Of a DNA stretch of 64,000 bases, positions 31,379 through 41,775 are shown in pieces (position 1 is the first letter of the stretch; each line of letters opens with the position of its first letter). Under the pieces are notes generated by a model. The model was given only the letters and a program-made list of their open reading frames with translations. It did no database searches and had not been told where the DNA came from. The translations under genes and the position numbers were made by a program. The stretch comes from Nitzschia sp. pyKryTriq1 (lineage: Eukaryota; Bacillariophyta; Bacillariophyceae; Bacillariales; Bacillariaceae), in assembly GCA_956465555.1 (NCBI GenBank), contig OY101120.1:186001-250000 (forward strand), written 5' to 3'.

Positions 31379-32497
31379 CGATGGGGATCAACACCCAGAA
31401 TCCGTCCGCTCCGGAAACTATGAACGGATCCGGCCGACGACGAAGAAGCAAATGCCTGCAAGCTGGAAGCTCCTCTACTCGCTCGTACTAGTCTACAGGG
31501 AGAGCCGGTATGTCGTCCAATCAAGACGATAACCTCACGAACAAACAAGCAGCAAGACCACGTCCTCCTTTGCCTCATCTTACATACAGTACGTACCACC
31601 ACTGCGCAAGACATCATCATCCAAGCAAGATTGGAGATTGATCATGATCCAGCGACATAAATCTATCTCCCTGTATACCAGTCTATCGTCATCATCTATC
31701 GGATCTGGCGGCATATGTATTCCGAGGTTCTACAAAGTGGTTTCTTCAAGTGCGAAGTCTATTCTGACGTCCTCAATTCTTTCAAGGTAAAAAATATGTT
31801 CCACCCATAAATACCTGCAAGTTATATATCCCTTTTTCGCTAATAATTTCAAATAATTATTGTTCTCTACTAGTAGTACACGTACTACTAGAGCACACAC
31901 CGGTACTTCGTACGATTGCATGTTCATCTACTGGTACCAGGTACCAGGTAGCAGGTACACCAGAGGGGTAGATCCCAGGGGTACTTGTACCAGGTACCAT
32001 TACACTATATTTTCTAAAGAAGTACATACAGTAGTTTCGTGGTTTCGTCCCTCGATCGCTAGATCGCTAGATCGCTAGATCGCTGGACAGGAAAAGCGGG
32101 GAAACGAATTTGCATGGTTCGGTTCGCCAGGTGAAAACTCATTCTCACAAGCAAGGGACAAATATTAGCCACGCTGCTATTTTAGCCGAATGAAACCAGT
32201 AGTATCCACTATCCTTAAGTAAGACAACTTCAACTGAACAGGTACAAGAATTACTGTGCAAGAAAAGCAGGGAGAAGAATAGCAGACTACTAGTAGTACA
32301 AGACGAAAGAAGAAGAAGAAGAACAACTCCAGCATATGCACTCCACATTATTGCGTGCACCTCTTAAAAAAAGTGGAAGTACAGCGCCTCGTAGCAGGCA
32401 TCATCATAATTTTTTGCTGTAAGGTCCAACTTTGACACAAACCACATTGCCAGCCAAACCAAGGAGTATTGAATTGATTGCCAGCAGGAGAAGCACC

Positions 32498-32788
32498 ATG
32501 GAGACTTGTCAATTCGTAGCACCCACGTTCTCAACGAGGATGAATGCGGGATCACCAATCAGAGTCCCCTCACTATCGGCCCTTCGCCTAAGGTCCCGGT
32601 ATGAGCTAGAAAGGGACGGCAACGTCAACAGCAACACGGGCAGATCAGCGATCATCTTTTCTGGGGAACACGGCGAAAGACGAACAGTAGTACTTGACCA
32701 AAAGGGCCGGCGAGCACAGCTAACTGATATCATTGATTCGGCACTGGAGCTGCTGGTGATCGAGGAGGACGTCAAGGAGGGATTTTGA
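32498..32788 (+). CDS. Weak candidate: small hypothetical protein
   Basis: 96-aa frame starting at an ATG in good context (CACCATGG). The C-terminal half, RSAIIFSGEHGERRTVVLDQ then LTDIIDSALELLVIEED, alternates hydrophobic and charged residues as a folded protein would, and the gene end is acidic. No family is recognised and the opposite strand is open across most of the same bases, so this may be chance. Confidence 0.3.
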   Translation: METCQFVAPTFSTRMNAGSPIRVPSLSALRLRSRYELERDGNVNSNTGRSAIIFSGEHGERRTVVLDQKGRRAQLTDIIDSALELLVIEEDVKEGF

Positions 32789-34766
32789 AGGGGGAAGGGA
32801 TGCATGTTGATGCTACTCGTGCGGATCGGAACACGCACCATGGCGACTCTTGTTTGTCATGACCGACGCATTTTTCGTATAGCTTCGATCTGGGAATCCT
32901 TCTTGCTCGCTGCCAGCCGTAGCACGACCACGGCACTACCATCACCAAATCGCACCAAGAAGGATCATTGTACATAATGAGTCAAAGCTAATAGAACACA
33001 TTGAATGGAAATCCAAAACTTCGTAGAACTGTCGCTCTTGTTCTTCTTCGTATGCAATCGCCTAGAAGAAAACGACTGCTCTTCGTTGAGGATTGCGCAA
33101 GGCCGGCGGGATGTGTGTAGTACCAGCAGCTACTGTATGCCTTCTTGACGATTTTCAACCCCAGCAGGTGCCATGGCCGAAGGAGGCGACGACTAGTCGC
33201 CCCAAGAAAGTATCGCCAAAGGTCGAGATTTGCCTTCTACCAAGAGCTTGACAACGAGGCAGTCCGTCTGCTAGTATATTACTCTTGGACTCTACGATTC
33301 AGCACTGCTGGCGGGTCTTCTAGTACGCCTGGCACGAAGTACGGCGCGAGAAAGAGCCATCTGCTCGCGCTTCCCGTATCAGTTGCTTGTAGATCCGGCG
33401 GTGTGAACACACATGCATGTTTCCTCAAACCACAACAATCCCATTGGTGAGATGATGGATCAGCAATGTGGTTTGAATGTATCCTTGGGTAGACAAAAAC
33501 TGCGGATTGGTGTCTATTATGCCTGATAGCTAGGGTGGACTATTGTTTTATTCTTCTGCAGTGCTTGGCGCCGCATAATAGCCGGACAGGTCAAGTTTCG
33601 GTGAACCAAGTCTGGGTTTATTTGCATCATCATCCCGACTTTCGCAACGTAGCTGGTAGCCCATGAAGACTGTGGAGCGATGCCTTTTTTCGAGAGGAGG
33701 TTGTTCTACTTGCAACGACGAGGAGATCAGACTCCTCGTCCCTCTGGCTGGTGCCTTCGTAGGATAAGACAATGCTGTTATGTTATGCCTCTTTGGTCTC
33801 TCCCAAACATCATGTTTCATTTGACTTTCGGAAACGAGACTCGTTGTGCCAGCTCTTGCAAGAGCGGTCGAGTTATGGTACGACGAGTCAGCCAGTTAGT
33901 CGTCAGTCAGTCATCCTGGTCGTCGTCGTGAAAGGCTCATGGTGGTGGACGATTGTGGTGCATGGAGGCAAGAACTCCGTTGTTATTCATTTCATACAGC
34001 AATCACCAATGAGAGCTGAAATGTCGTCGTCGTCGTCCTCCGACGGCAATCCACATCTTTTTCTCACATGCCTTATTCCTGTTTCGTGCTGACACCGACC
34101 GCAGCAGCCAGCAGCAGGATGGCCAGAAAACACCACTTTGCATCAGGCAGCAGTGGTCCTGAGTTTAGTACCCGCCGCATTCTTGTTCTTGTGGAAGAAA
34201 ATCCTAAAAAAAAAAATAACAATAGTGATTGATATCCATTGTTCCTTGCAGTCGAGGAGTTGAATCAAGATTCTCTCCATTCATCATGATCTTGTCTCGC
34301 GGCACCAAAGAAGACATTTTTTCTAAAGGAGGAGGACGACGCGAGGACTGCCTCATTGAAATTTTCTTCTTCTCACAGTGACGTCGTCGTCTTGAAGGAA
34401 ATAGCATACTTCAAATGATGGGGTCGCGACTTGATTTCTTTGATTTGTCTACTCTTTCGAACGACCATATATTGCCGTTGACCGACAATCAGCGGATCGT
34501 CCTCGTCGAGTCCTCGATCGTTTGGAGCCAGCCAAGAGATCATTGCACGCTTTTGTGTTGAACAGTATGAGAAGCACTGCAGCAGCATGATCTCTCGATC
34601 GTCGTTTGCAAACATTTTCCAACAGGTTCCAGTATTATGTACGTATCAAATTTGTGGTGGTCGCAGTTATTGATGTCGAGGCTTGGACGAAATCAATGGT
34701 TCTTGGTGGTGGTGGTCGAGGACCAAGACGAGTGCCGGAGCTTTCTTCTTGATTGATTCCTCGGTC

Positions 34767-35021
34767 ATGATGAAATACTACTGTAGCTCTACTAGAGGGG
34801 CGGTTGTGGTGCAAAGATCAAGTCGGTCGATGATCGCGACGACAAAGATATCATCTTTTGTGGTCGGTCGTCCACCCATTCCAACAAAAAGTAATGAAGA
34901 GTCGCGTGATCTTGATTTCGATCCAAAAGCTCTCGGCAGCAAGTTCAAAGCAGCGCAGCGTGGAACCCCATCCCAGTCTGTTCCCAACCTATCAAAACAC
35001 TCCAGAAGGATCACGTGGTGA
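34767..35021 (+). CDS. Weak candidate: small protein with possible mitochondrial presequence
   Basis: 84-aa frame from tandem ATGs. The first 45 residues are rich in Arg, Ser, Thr and hydrophobics without acidic residues (RGAVVVQRSSRSMIATTKIS), as in mitochondrial presequences, followed by PPIPTKSNEESRDLDFDPKA. It ends at ITW just before a GTGACA sequence, so an intron cannot be excluded. No family is recognised and the opposite strand is open over the same bases. Confidence 0.25.
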   Translation: MMKYYCSSTRGAVVVQRSSRSMIATTKISSFVVGRPPIPTKSNEESRDLDFDPKALGSKFKAAQRGTPSQSVPNLSKHSRRITW

Positions 35022-35107
35022 CATGCATGGCGAATGGCCCCGTAGAAACCTTTCTTTTCGAACTCTTACAGTACCCTGGTACTGAAACCCTTCCCGCGCG
35101 TTTTCAT

Positions 35108-35170
35108 CCAATCAGACTTCCTCGCGCGCAGTCTTATTTATGCTTCCCTTTTGCTCTCTGTTGTCATTGG
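35108..35170. promoter_or_regulatory. Pair of CCAAT boxes upstream of EFL
   Basis: CCAATCAG at 35108-35115 and an inverted CCAAT (ATTGG) at 35166-35170 lie about 440-500 bp before the EFL start codon, in a region with few other repeats. CCAAT boxes bind NF-Y and often mark promoters of highly expressed genes. The immediate leader (35520-35608) is pyrimidine-rich and free of upstream ATGs in a strong context. Confidence 0.35.
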
Positions 35171-35608
35171 TCCAACGGAGGCCATGTCATCGTTCCTCCA
35201 TGATGTTATTCGTGGCCGGAAAATTTGGGATTCCCCTCAGGTGATTCCACGTGGAATACTTTTCCGCGCAAAATTAGGGAATCTTACCAAGGGAATCTTG
35301 TATTGACCGAAAAAGTAGATTTCGATGCAACGAGGGCCACACACAGGTCGTTCGAAACGCTTCTCGGCCACTCCTTCCCGCTCCGTTTGTACGGTTGGTT
35401 GACGTGGAATTGGTACGACGTAGCAGGCAGTCCATCCATCATTGATCATTGCACCGACCGCACATCTATCGCTGCTCGAAACCTGCTGGCCACTGCTGTT
35501 TTCTCTTTCGCCGCATCGCAACGCATCTCATAATCTTTTGACGGTTTCGATCGCCATCTAGTTTACCTTTCTTCTTTTTAAAGACCAAACAAGCAATCAA
35601 TAGCAACC

Positions 35609-36973
35609 ATGTCTGAGGGTAAGGAGCACTTGTCTCTTGTTGTCTGCGGACACGTCGACGCTGGAAAGTCGACCACATGCGGTCACTTGATCTTCAAGAT
35701 GGGCGGCATTTCCGAGCGTGAAATGTCCAAGCTCCAGGCCATCGCCGAGGAAAAGGGAAAGTCCTCGTTCGGCTTTGCGTACTACCTTGATACGTGCAAG
35801 GAAGAGCGCGAACGTGGTGTCACCATCCAGTGCAACACTAAGGAGTTCTTCACCGAGAAGTACCACTACACTATCGTGGATGCCCCCGGACACAAGGATT
35901 ACATCAAGAACATGATCACCGGATCCGCCACTGCGGACGTGGGTATGTTGCTCGTCCCCGCCGAGAAGGGAGGTTTCGAGGCCGCCATCGCCAAGGCCGA
36001 CCCCAAGCTTGGAGTCGAAGAGGGCCAAACGCGCCAGCACGCCCGTCTGCTCTACCTCCTCGGAGTTGACCAGATCCTCGTCGGAATCAACAAGATGGAC
36101 TCTTGCGGATGGGACGAGGCCCGCTTCAACGAGATCAAGGAGGAATTCGTCAAGATGCTCCAGCTTATCGGCTTCAAGCCGAAGAAGGTTCCCTTCATCC
36201 CCTACTCCGGATTCCAAGGCGACAACTTGGTCACCAAGTCCGACAAGGCCCCCTGGTACAAGGGATGGAGCGCCAACCAGACCCCCAAGGTCGTCGTCAC
36301 CGGATACACGATCGTTGACGCGCTCAACAACTTCATCGTTCCCCCCGCCCGTCTTCCCGACGCGCCTCTCCGTCTTCCCATTTCCAACATTTACAACATC
36401 AAGGGAGTTGGTATGATCATTGCCGGAACCGTCGAGCAAGGTACCGCGCGCCCCGGAGACGTCATTGGAATCGTGCCCTCCGGCCTCAAGGGAAAGAAGA
36501 TCTTCTCTATCGAGCAGCACAAGAAGGTCCTCGACTCGGCCGGGCCCGGAAACTCCGTCGGTATGTCCGTCAAGGGTATCGCCAAGGACGAGAAGGTCAA
36601 CCCCGGTGACATTATCTACCTCGAGAAGGAGGGAGAACTCAAGCCCATCAAGAGCTTCACCGCCCTTGTCGCCGTCCAAGAGCACCCTGGTGTCCTCAAG
36701 CCCGGATACTGCCCCATTATCTTTTCGCGTACCGCCAAGGTTGCGTGCAAAATGACCAAGATTCTCTGGAAGCAATCCAAGAAGACTGGAGGTGCCAAGG
36801 TCGACAACCCCCCTGAGCTTTCTCAATTCGAGTCCGCCGAGGTCGAATTCGAGCCCACTGCTCCTCTTTTCGTCGAGCCCTTTTCCCAGTGCGCCGCCCT
36901 TGGACGTATTGCCGTCATGGACTCCAACAGGTTGAAGATGCTTGGAAAGGTTGAATCCGTTGTCTCCGCATAA
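35609..36973 (+). CDS. EFL: Elongation factor-like GTPase (EFL)
   Basis: 454 aa, no intron. A translational GTPase that delivers aminoacyl-tRNA to the ribosome in place of eEF1A. GTPase motifs: G1 GHVDAGKST (14-22), G3 DAPGHKD (91-97), G4 NKMD (161-164). It is EFL rather than eEF1A by its diverged domains 2 and 3: [20 protein letters not shown], then [30 protein letters not shown]-type sequence (here [17 protein letters not shown]) and [13 protein letters not shown], which match EFL proteins of green algae and not the canonical eEF1A blocks. EFL has a patchy distribution among eukaryotes and is found in many diatoms. Codon use is strongly biased (ATC, GTC, AAG, GGA), unlike its neighbours, as expected for very high expression; this bias also opens a long false frame on the other strand. 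Confidence 0.92.
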   Translation: MSEGKEHLSLVVCGHVDAGKSTTCGHLIFKMGGISEREMSKLQAIAEEKGKSSFGFAYYLDTCKEERERGVTIQCNTKEFFTEKYHYTIVDAPGHKDYIKNMITGSATADVGMLLVPAEKGGFEAAIAKADPKLGVEEGQTRQHARLLYLLGVDQILVGINKMDSCGWDEARFNEIKEEFVKMLQLIGFKPKKVPFIPYSGFQGDNLVTKSDKAPWYKGWSANQTPKVVVTGYTIVDALNNFIVPPARLPDAPLRLPISNIYNIKGVGMIIAGTVEQGTARPGDVIGIVPSGLKGKKIFSIEQHKKVLDSAGPGNSVGMSVKGIAKDEKVNPGDIIYLEKEGELKPIKSFTALVAVQEHPGVLKPGYCPIIFSRTAKVACKMTKILWKQSKKTGGAKVDNPPELSQFESAEVEFEPTAPLFVEPFSQCAALGRIAVMDSNRLKMLGKVESVVSA

Positions 36974-37989
36974 CCTCCCCAATACTCGCTGAATCAAAGA
37001 AAATGAAATGAATTTTATAGTCACAATCGTGTGTGACGACGAGGGAAATACGATTACGAGTATAGTACGTACGGCTGGACTACCAGTGTTTAGTTAGTTG
37101 ACCTAGACTTGATTGGAATTAGGAAACGTCATGTTATATTTTATTTCATTATTACAAGTAGTCTACTCGAGTGCTGTGCTGTTCAACGTTTAAGGTTTAT
37201 CCATTGCACAGTAGTTTTGGAGCTGGTAGAGCAGAGATTGGAAAGGCAAGGCGCGAGGAAGCAAGGATCACAGTTTTCCCGGCTCAAAGAACTGCCACCG
37301 TCATACTGTGCCATGATGATGATGTTGATGATGATGATGAGCAGCAGCAGCAGCAGCAGCAGCAGAGGAATGCCCGCTTGTCCTCGGAGGCCCGCGTGGA
37401 AGAAGGCAGAAGAAGCGGCAAGCAGACAAGGCCATATCACCACCACCACCGCCACTAGCCACCAGTCTTCTTCAAAATAAGGCTCTACTAGTAGTAGAGT
37501 TAGCTGGTTAATGGAGATAAAAGGATTCTTGTACGCACGAAGAAGTGCTGTTCGTATACCGGTAGGTAAGAGACATTTCATACTAATGTACTACTACTAC
37601 TAGCTCTAAGAATGATGATCCTCCTCTCCATAGGCGCAATATCATAGCCGAGTGACTGGAAGGACTTTTTCATTCGTGTTCGTGATTAAAATTGCCATCA
37701 TCAATTCGATGACGTCAGTCGACAAGAACCCAAGCAAAACATCATCACGCGCGCATCGCAATAAAGTCAGCAGTCGCATTCTCAACGATGACCATGAGGC
37801 AAGTCGGAAGTAGTTTGCAAGTGGCAAGTGCGCAGACTTTACAAGGTAGTCACTGAGTCATATAGTCAATTATTCATCCTTTTCACCAGCATACTACACT
37901 TCTTTGACTTGTAAGGCCGAGACCTGAAGGAAATCTCTCCAAGTTCTTTACAGTAAGAACGCAGACAAAACTTCTTGACTAATTCCACC
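36974..37989. other. Intergenic region with CRE-like site
   Basis: No gene. Triplet runs (GATGAT, CAGCAG) at 37313-37365. A TGACGTCA at 37710-37717 is listed separately. Confidence 0.5.
37710..37717. promoter_or_regulatory. TGACGTCA (CRE-like) palindrome
   Basis: Perfect palindrome ending 272 bp before the ATG of the plastid-type NAD(P)-binding protein, a promoter-like distance similar to the one before the exostosin-like gene. Confidence 0.45.
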
Positions 37990-39422
37990 ATGAGAACAAC
38001 TCCAGCTGCTCCTCGAGCGTTTCGATCGATTTTGTGGTTGACACTCTGGTCCTCGGTAGCTCTTTCCTTTGTCTTTCCAACCACAACAACGTTATCCCGT
38101 ACCCTACCTCCCTCTCGCATTTGGAGTAGCCCTAATGATGGAGCAGGAGGAAGCGAAGCGGATGATGGTTCATCCACACCACCACCCACCAATCAAATCG
38201 TACAGAAAATTGCTGTACTCGGCGCTACCGGCAGGACAGGGTCCCGTGTCGTCCAAGAGTTATTGGATCGTCAAGTTCCTGTGGTCGCCTTGGTCCGAAG
38301 TGCGGACAAGGCCAATGAAGTATTTGGCAATGCTGATGGTGATGGTAAAAATCCCCTATTGCAAGTCATTCCTTGCGATTTGACCAACGAATCGCAAGTC
38401 ACTCAAGCCGTCCAAGGATGCGATGCGGCCATTTGGTGTGCGACAGGATTCAGTGATGCCAAAACAACCTTGTTGGAACGTATCAAACGATTGATGGGGA
38501 TGGCCTTGACTCCCAAACAGAGTGTGGATTGCGTGGGAATTCCCATTTTGGCCAAGGCCATGCTCAATCAAGGAGTGGGACGAAAGCCAAGAAATAATAT
38601 TAGTCTGCCCCAAGTGGTCATGTTGAGTTCGGCGGGAGTGACACGACCGAGCTGGGACGAGAAAAAGAAAGAAAAGTATCGGGGATGTGCGGATATTCCG
38701 ATTGTGAGACTCAATCCTTTTGGAATTTTGGATGTCAAGGCGGAAAGTGAAGAGGCGCTGCGTCAATCGGGTACGTAAAATATGATGTGTGTGCTGGATG
38801 TTATTATGGGAAGGGAGTTCAGGTTCTAGCCAGTTGGAACGGTATTGGATTGGATCCCCCTTCACACTCTCGACACGTGTATCTTCCATTGTCCAAGGGT
38901 TCCATTTCTCACTATCGTCTTTTTATTCGCTTCGCTACAATCGCACTGTGTTGTTACGTACTTTCTTCGACAGGCGTCAATTACAGTATTGTTCGTCCCA
39001 CAGGGTTGAACGACAATTGGCCTGCAGGATCGCGACCCCTCTTTAGTCAAGGGGATGTCGCGGTCGGACGTATTCATCGAAAGGATGTGGCCAAAGTTTT
39101 GGTAGATGTCTTGGTGACACCCGAAGCGTGTGACAAAACCTTTGAAGTTCTCGCCTTGGCAGGGTATCCACCCGCAAGGAGTATTGCTCCCGCGTTGGAA
39201 CGCTTGGTGACGGATGCGCAAGGATTGACCGAGGCGCAATTGGAAATGAACTTTTCATTGTTGCAGCAATTGCTCCCCGGAGAAGTCCAAGATGCCGCGA
39301 AACTAGCCATGGGACAAACCTACGAAGAATTAGATCAGGGCAAGACAGGACGGCTCGGGGAACGAGGTACTGAAGACGCGGAAGCGGCGGCTCCCAAGCC
39401 GACAAGTAGTCTGACTGTCTAA
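37990..39422 (+). CDS. NAD(P)-binding Rossmann (NmrA/SDR-atypical) protein, probably plastid-targeted, two exons
   Basis: 409 aa. Exon 1 is 37990-38770, the intron 38771-38973 (GTACGT...GACAG, 203 nt, phase 1), exon 2 is 38974-39422; joining them restores LRQSGVNYSIVRPTGL, a natural family sequence. The N-terminus RSILWLTLWSSVALSFVFP is a signal peptide with cleavage before Phe (ALS/FVFP), followed by a Ser/Thr/Arg-rich transit-like stretch, the pattern for import into the diatom plastid. The dinucleotide motif IAVLGATGRTGSRVV has GATGRTG at 78-84 and is followed by VVALVRSADKA. VVMLSSAGVTRP and YSIVRPTGLND fit atypical short-chain dehydrogenases such as NmrA-like, HCF173 and TIC62 relatives, which bind NADPH and often act in plastid assembly. 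The catalytic YxxxK is not evident, so a binding or regulatory role is possible. Confidence 0.85.
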
Positions 39423-40134
39423 TATATATTATGCGAGTGACTAGTGATTGGTGCTTGGGTGGAGGATGAGTCAGTTCCAGGCGGTTCCTCGATCGTTTCC
39501 GATGACAACCAAGAACAAGAACAAGATAAACTTCTACACCACGACAATTTTTTACAAAGGATCATCTGGTAGCGGATGAGGAGCAATCACTACTCGATCC
39601 TACTATCACCGCCCTCGGGGCAAATGCATATACTGCCAGTCTCCACAATGAACGCGATCAATCTTGTGCCAAATAATCATTCCTCGGCGATCTTCATTCT
39701 GTGCCATGACTAAAAGAGCGACGACAGCCCAACAACTACACGTATAACTAAACAAAACGTTTACCCGCTAGAATAGAGCCGGCTGCTCGAAATAGTACAT
39801 CGCTAGTATCTAACACGAACGTTGCTCCTTGTGATGATTCTACAAAGGTGCGTGGTCAGAATCAACTCTCCGCAGTGTAGTAGTAGGGTTCCCTGAACGG
39901 AAATATTGATAATACTAGAGTGGAGGGAGCATCAAAATGTACCGGTAGCTATGGTTTTAGTTGTGAAAAGGGATATATTGATTTGGAAAAATGGAGTATC
40001 TTATCATTACTCGAGGGATGCGTGTGATGACGATGATGCATGATGATCATGAACGCGAAGGGGGAGGAGTGTACAAGTGGTATTCAAAATGGGAAGGAAG
40101 GAAGGAAGGAAGGAAAGAGCAAGGATCAGCAGCT
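39423..40134. other. Intergenic region with (GGAA)6
   Basis: No gene. Six GGAA units at 40092-40115 lie just beyond the stop codon of the next, minus-strand, gene. Confidence 0.55.
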
Positions 40135-40770
40135 CTAGCACATGGCTAATGCAGTGAAAGACTCGTTCTGCGCTTCCTCTTGATCACGCTTGGCTCGTTC
40201 CAGAGCCTGCTGTTGAGATCGCTTCGTGTGCGCTCGGTAGATTTTTGCCAATTCTTCAGCGTCGACCGAGCAACGAACACCTTGATCGTCTTGTTCATCC
40301 AAAACGGCACAGACCGCATGCAGTATCACATTTGCTCGGTGTTTGATTCCTTCTTTGGTTTTGAATTCGAGACCCCTAGTGCAGCATCCCTGAAGATCGG
40401 CATTTTCATTATTGCCATCATGTTTTTCCATGAGCTTGATTACACTCTGTCGTTCCTCCTTTTGAGTGCGGTACTCGGATGAATCATACCATGTCGCCTT
40501 CTTTTCCATGGGTGTGTAATCCACACGGCGAAGAATTCGCTTTTCCGTCTGGATGGTTTTTGAAAAGCTCACAGTGTTGTTGTTGTTGTTGCTGCTGCTG
40601 CTAGCCGAGCGGGTGGTCGAGGTGGTATGCATCGATGCTTTGTCGAAGCCGCCGCCACCGCCGCCGACACGGCATTTCTGGGAAAATGCCTCATTCAGGT
40701 TAAGAATAGTAACTTGAGACGACGTAGTCCTGCTCTTCTTGAGATAGTTCTTGCTGCTGAAAGGATTCAT
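40135..40770 (-). CDS. Diatom WYxxxEY / CTRGLE-family protein of unknown function
   Basis: 211 aa from ATG 40770. A disordered head (Gly, Ser and Asn runs, residues 1-75) precedes the conserved core: KATWYDSSEYRTQKEERQSV (91-110), then GCCTRGLEFKTKEGIKHRAN (128-147), then HAVCAVLDEQDDQG and a C-terminal helix AEELAKIYRAHTKRSQQQAL with Ala/Glu-rich tail. This order (WYxxxEY, CxRGLE, VLxEQ, IAxxYR) is one I know from many uncharacterised diatom proteins that occur in multigene families; none has an assigned function to my knowledge. The core is helical and charged with no membrane segment or signal, so a soluble protein is likely. Confidence 0.75.
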   Translation of the reverse strand: MNPFSSKNYLKKSRTTSSQVTILNLNEAFSQKCRVGGGGGGFDKASMHTTSTTRSASSSSNNNNNTVSFSKTIQTEKRILRRVDYTPMEKKATWYDSSEYRTQKEERQSVIKLMEKHDGNNENADLQGCCTRGLEFKTKEGIKHRANVILHAVCAVLDEQDDQGVRCSVDAEELAKIYRAHTKRSQQQALERAKRDQEEAQNESFTALAMC

Positions 40771-41775
40771 TGTCGTAGTGTCGCTGTTGTTGTTTGTATT
40801 CGTAAAATCAAGTGTACTAGTCTAGTAGTCTACTAGTGCGGTAGAGATAGAGAGAGTGGTTTTGAAAAATTGTGAGGGAAACAGCAGCAGCACAAAAAGT
40901 CGCTGATTTTTTATTTGCACCCTGCATACCATACGCGTTTTTGCGTATTATTTGTCCGATTTTCTACCCATGCGTTGAAGATGACTTTCGCCTGTGGTTT
41001 TTCAGATCCAGTGGCATAATAGTTACTCCAATACTGTCTGGATTTTGAAGCAGCTTCCATTAATTCCACCGTACTTCACTTCATTCGCTGGACATTGCAA
41101 CCGGTATTGAGGCATTATCAATAACATTGTTATAAGCCTATTGATAGCATTTTGGGGAATGTCAAGTTTTGTCAAAAGTCTGCCCATAAGTAATTAGTAT
41201 GGCTCAGGAAGGTAAAAGCGTTCACTCATTCACCAGCCCTGCCTGTTATAAAAAAGCAAGAAGATTGCCGCCGATACACCATGCATATTCATTATATACG
41301 TACATTACGAAGATTCAATTTCTAACTGAAATAATGTCCTTCGTTGGGCTGGAAATGTCCGAATAAGTTATTAGCATGATGATGTTTCATACCGGTACAT
41401 CTACATACCGTTAGGCGAAGATCTGACCGGCGCCCGGCTCGGCGGCAGATACGACAAGCACTATATTAGTACTGGTACCTAACGCCGCGCCGCGAAATAA
41501 TAAGGGGAGGTGGAGCTTGGAGGGAGAGCAGCACAAAACACAACACAGAACACAGCAACAGCATAATAGAGTTAATGTATATCACAAACAACCGATCATA
41601 TATCGTCAACGATGGTTGTATTCATTTCTCTGGACGACGTCACGGCGTAGACGACTTTTAAAAAGAGTTGGAAGGTAAAAAGCGGATGATTTTGCTGCTA
41701 TACTAGTACGTGTACTCTAGGAGACGATAGGAGCAAGGTGCTGGGCCCTGCCTCCTCGTCCTCCTCGTTCTTACC
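40771..41775. other. Divergent spacer
   Basis: No gene. This is the upstream region of both the WY/CRGLE gene (minus) and the TBL-like gene (plus). It is AT-rich with GTAC words and no notable repeat. Confidence 0.5.

Larger units (their letters stand above)
30379..35608. other. Long gene-poor spacer
   Basis: 5.2 kb with no confidently called gene. Contents listed separately: GGTTCGAT tandem repeats, a perfect 13-bp-stem hairpin, one TGACGTCA, two weak ORFs, and CCAAT boxes before the EFL gene. Also present: four copies of the 8-mer GATCGCTA at 32054-32085 (the last with one change), and a GGTACC-rich cluster at 31905-32010. A minus-strand frame at 34373-34615 has some protein-like character but no support. 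Confidence 0.5.

Noticed and set aside
34204-34615. Minus-strand frames that could be joined by a 54-nt intron
   Set aside because: The donor and acceptor are plausible, but the intron would be far shorter than the others here and the product matches nothing.
35597-37024. 475-codon open frame antisense to EFL
   Set aside because: It is rich in Gly, Leu, Asp and Val with no motif and follows from the strong codon bias of EFL on the other strand.
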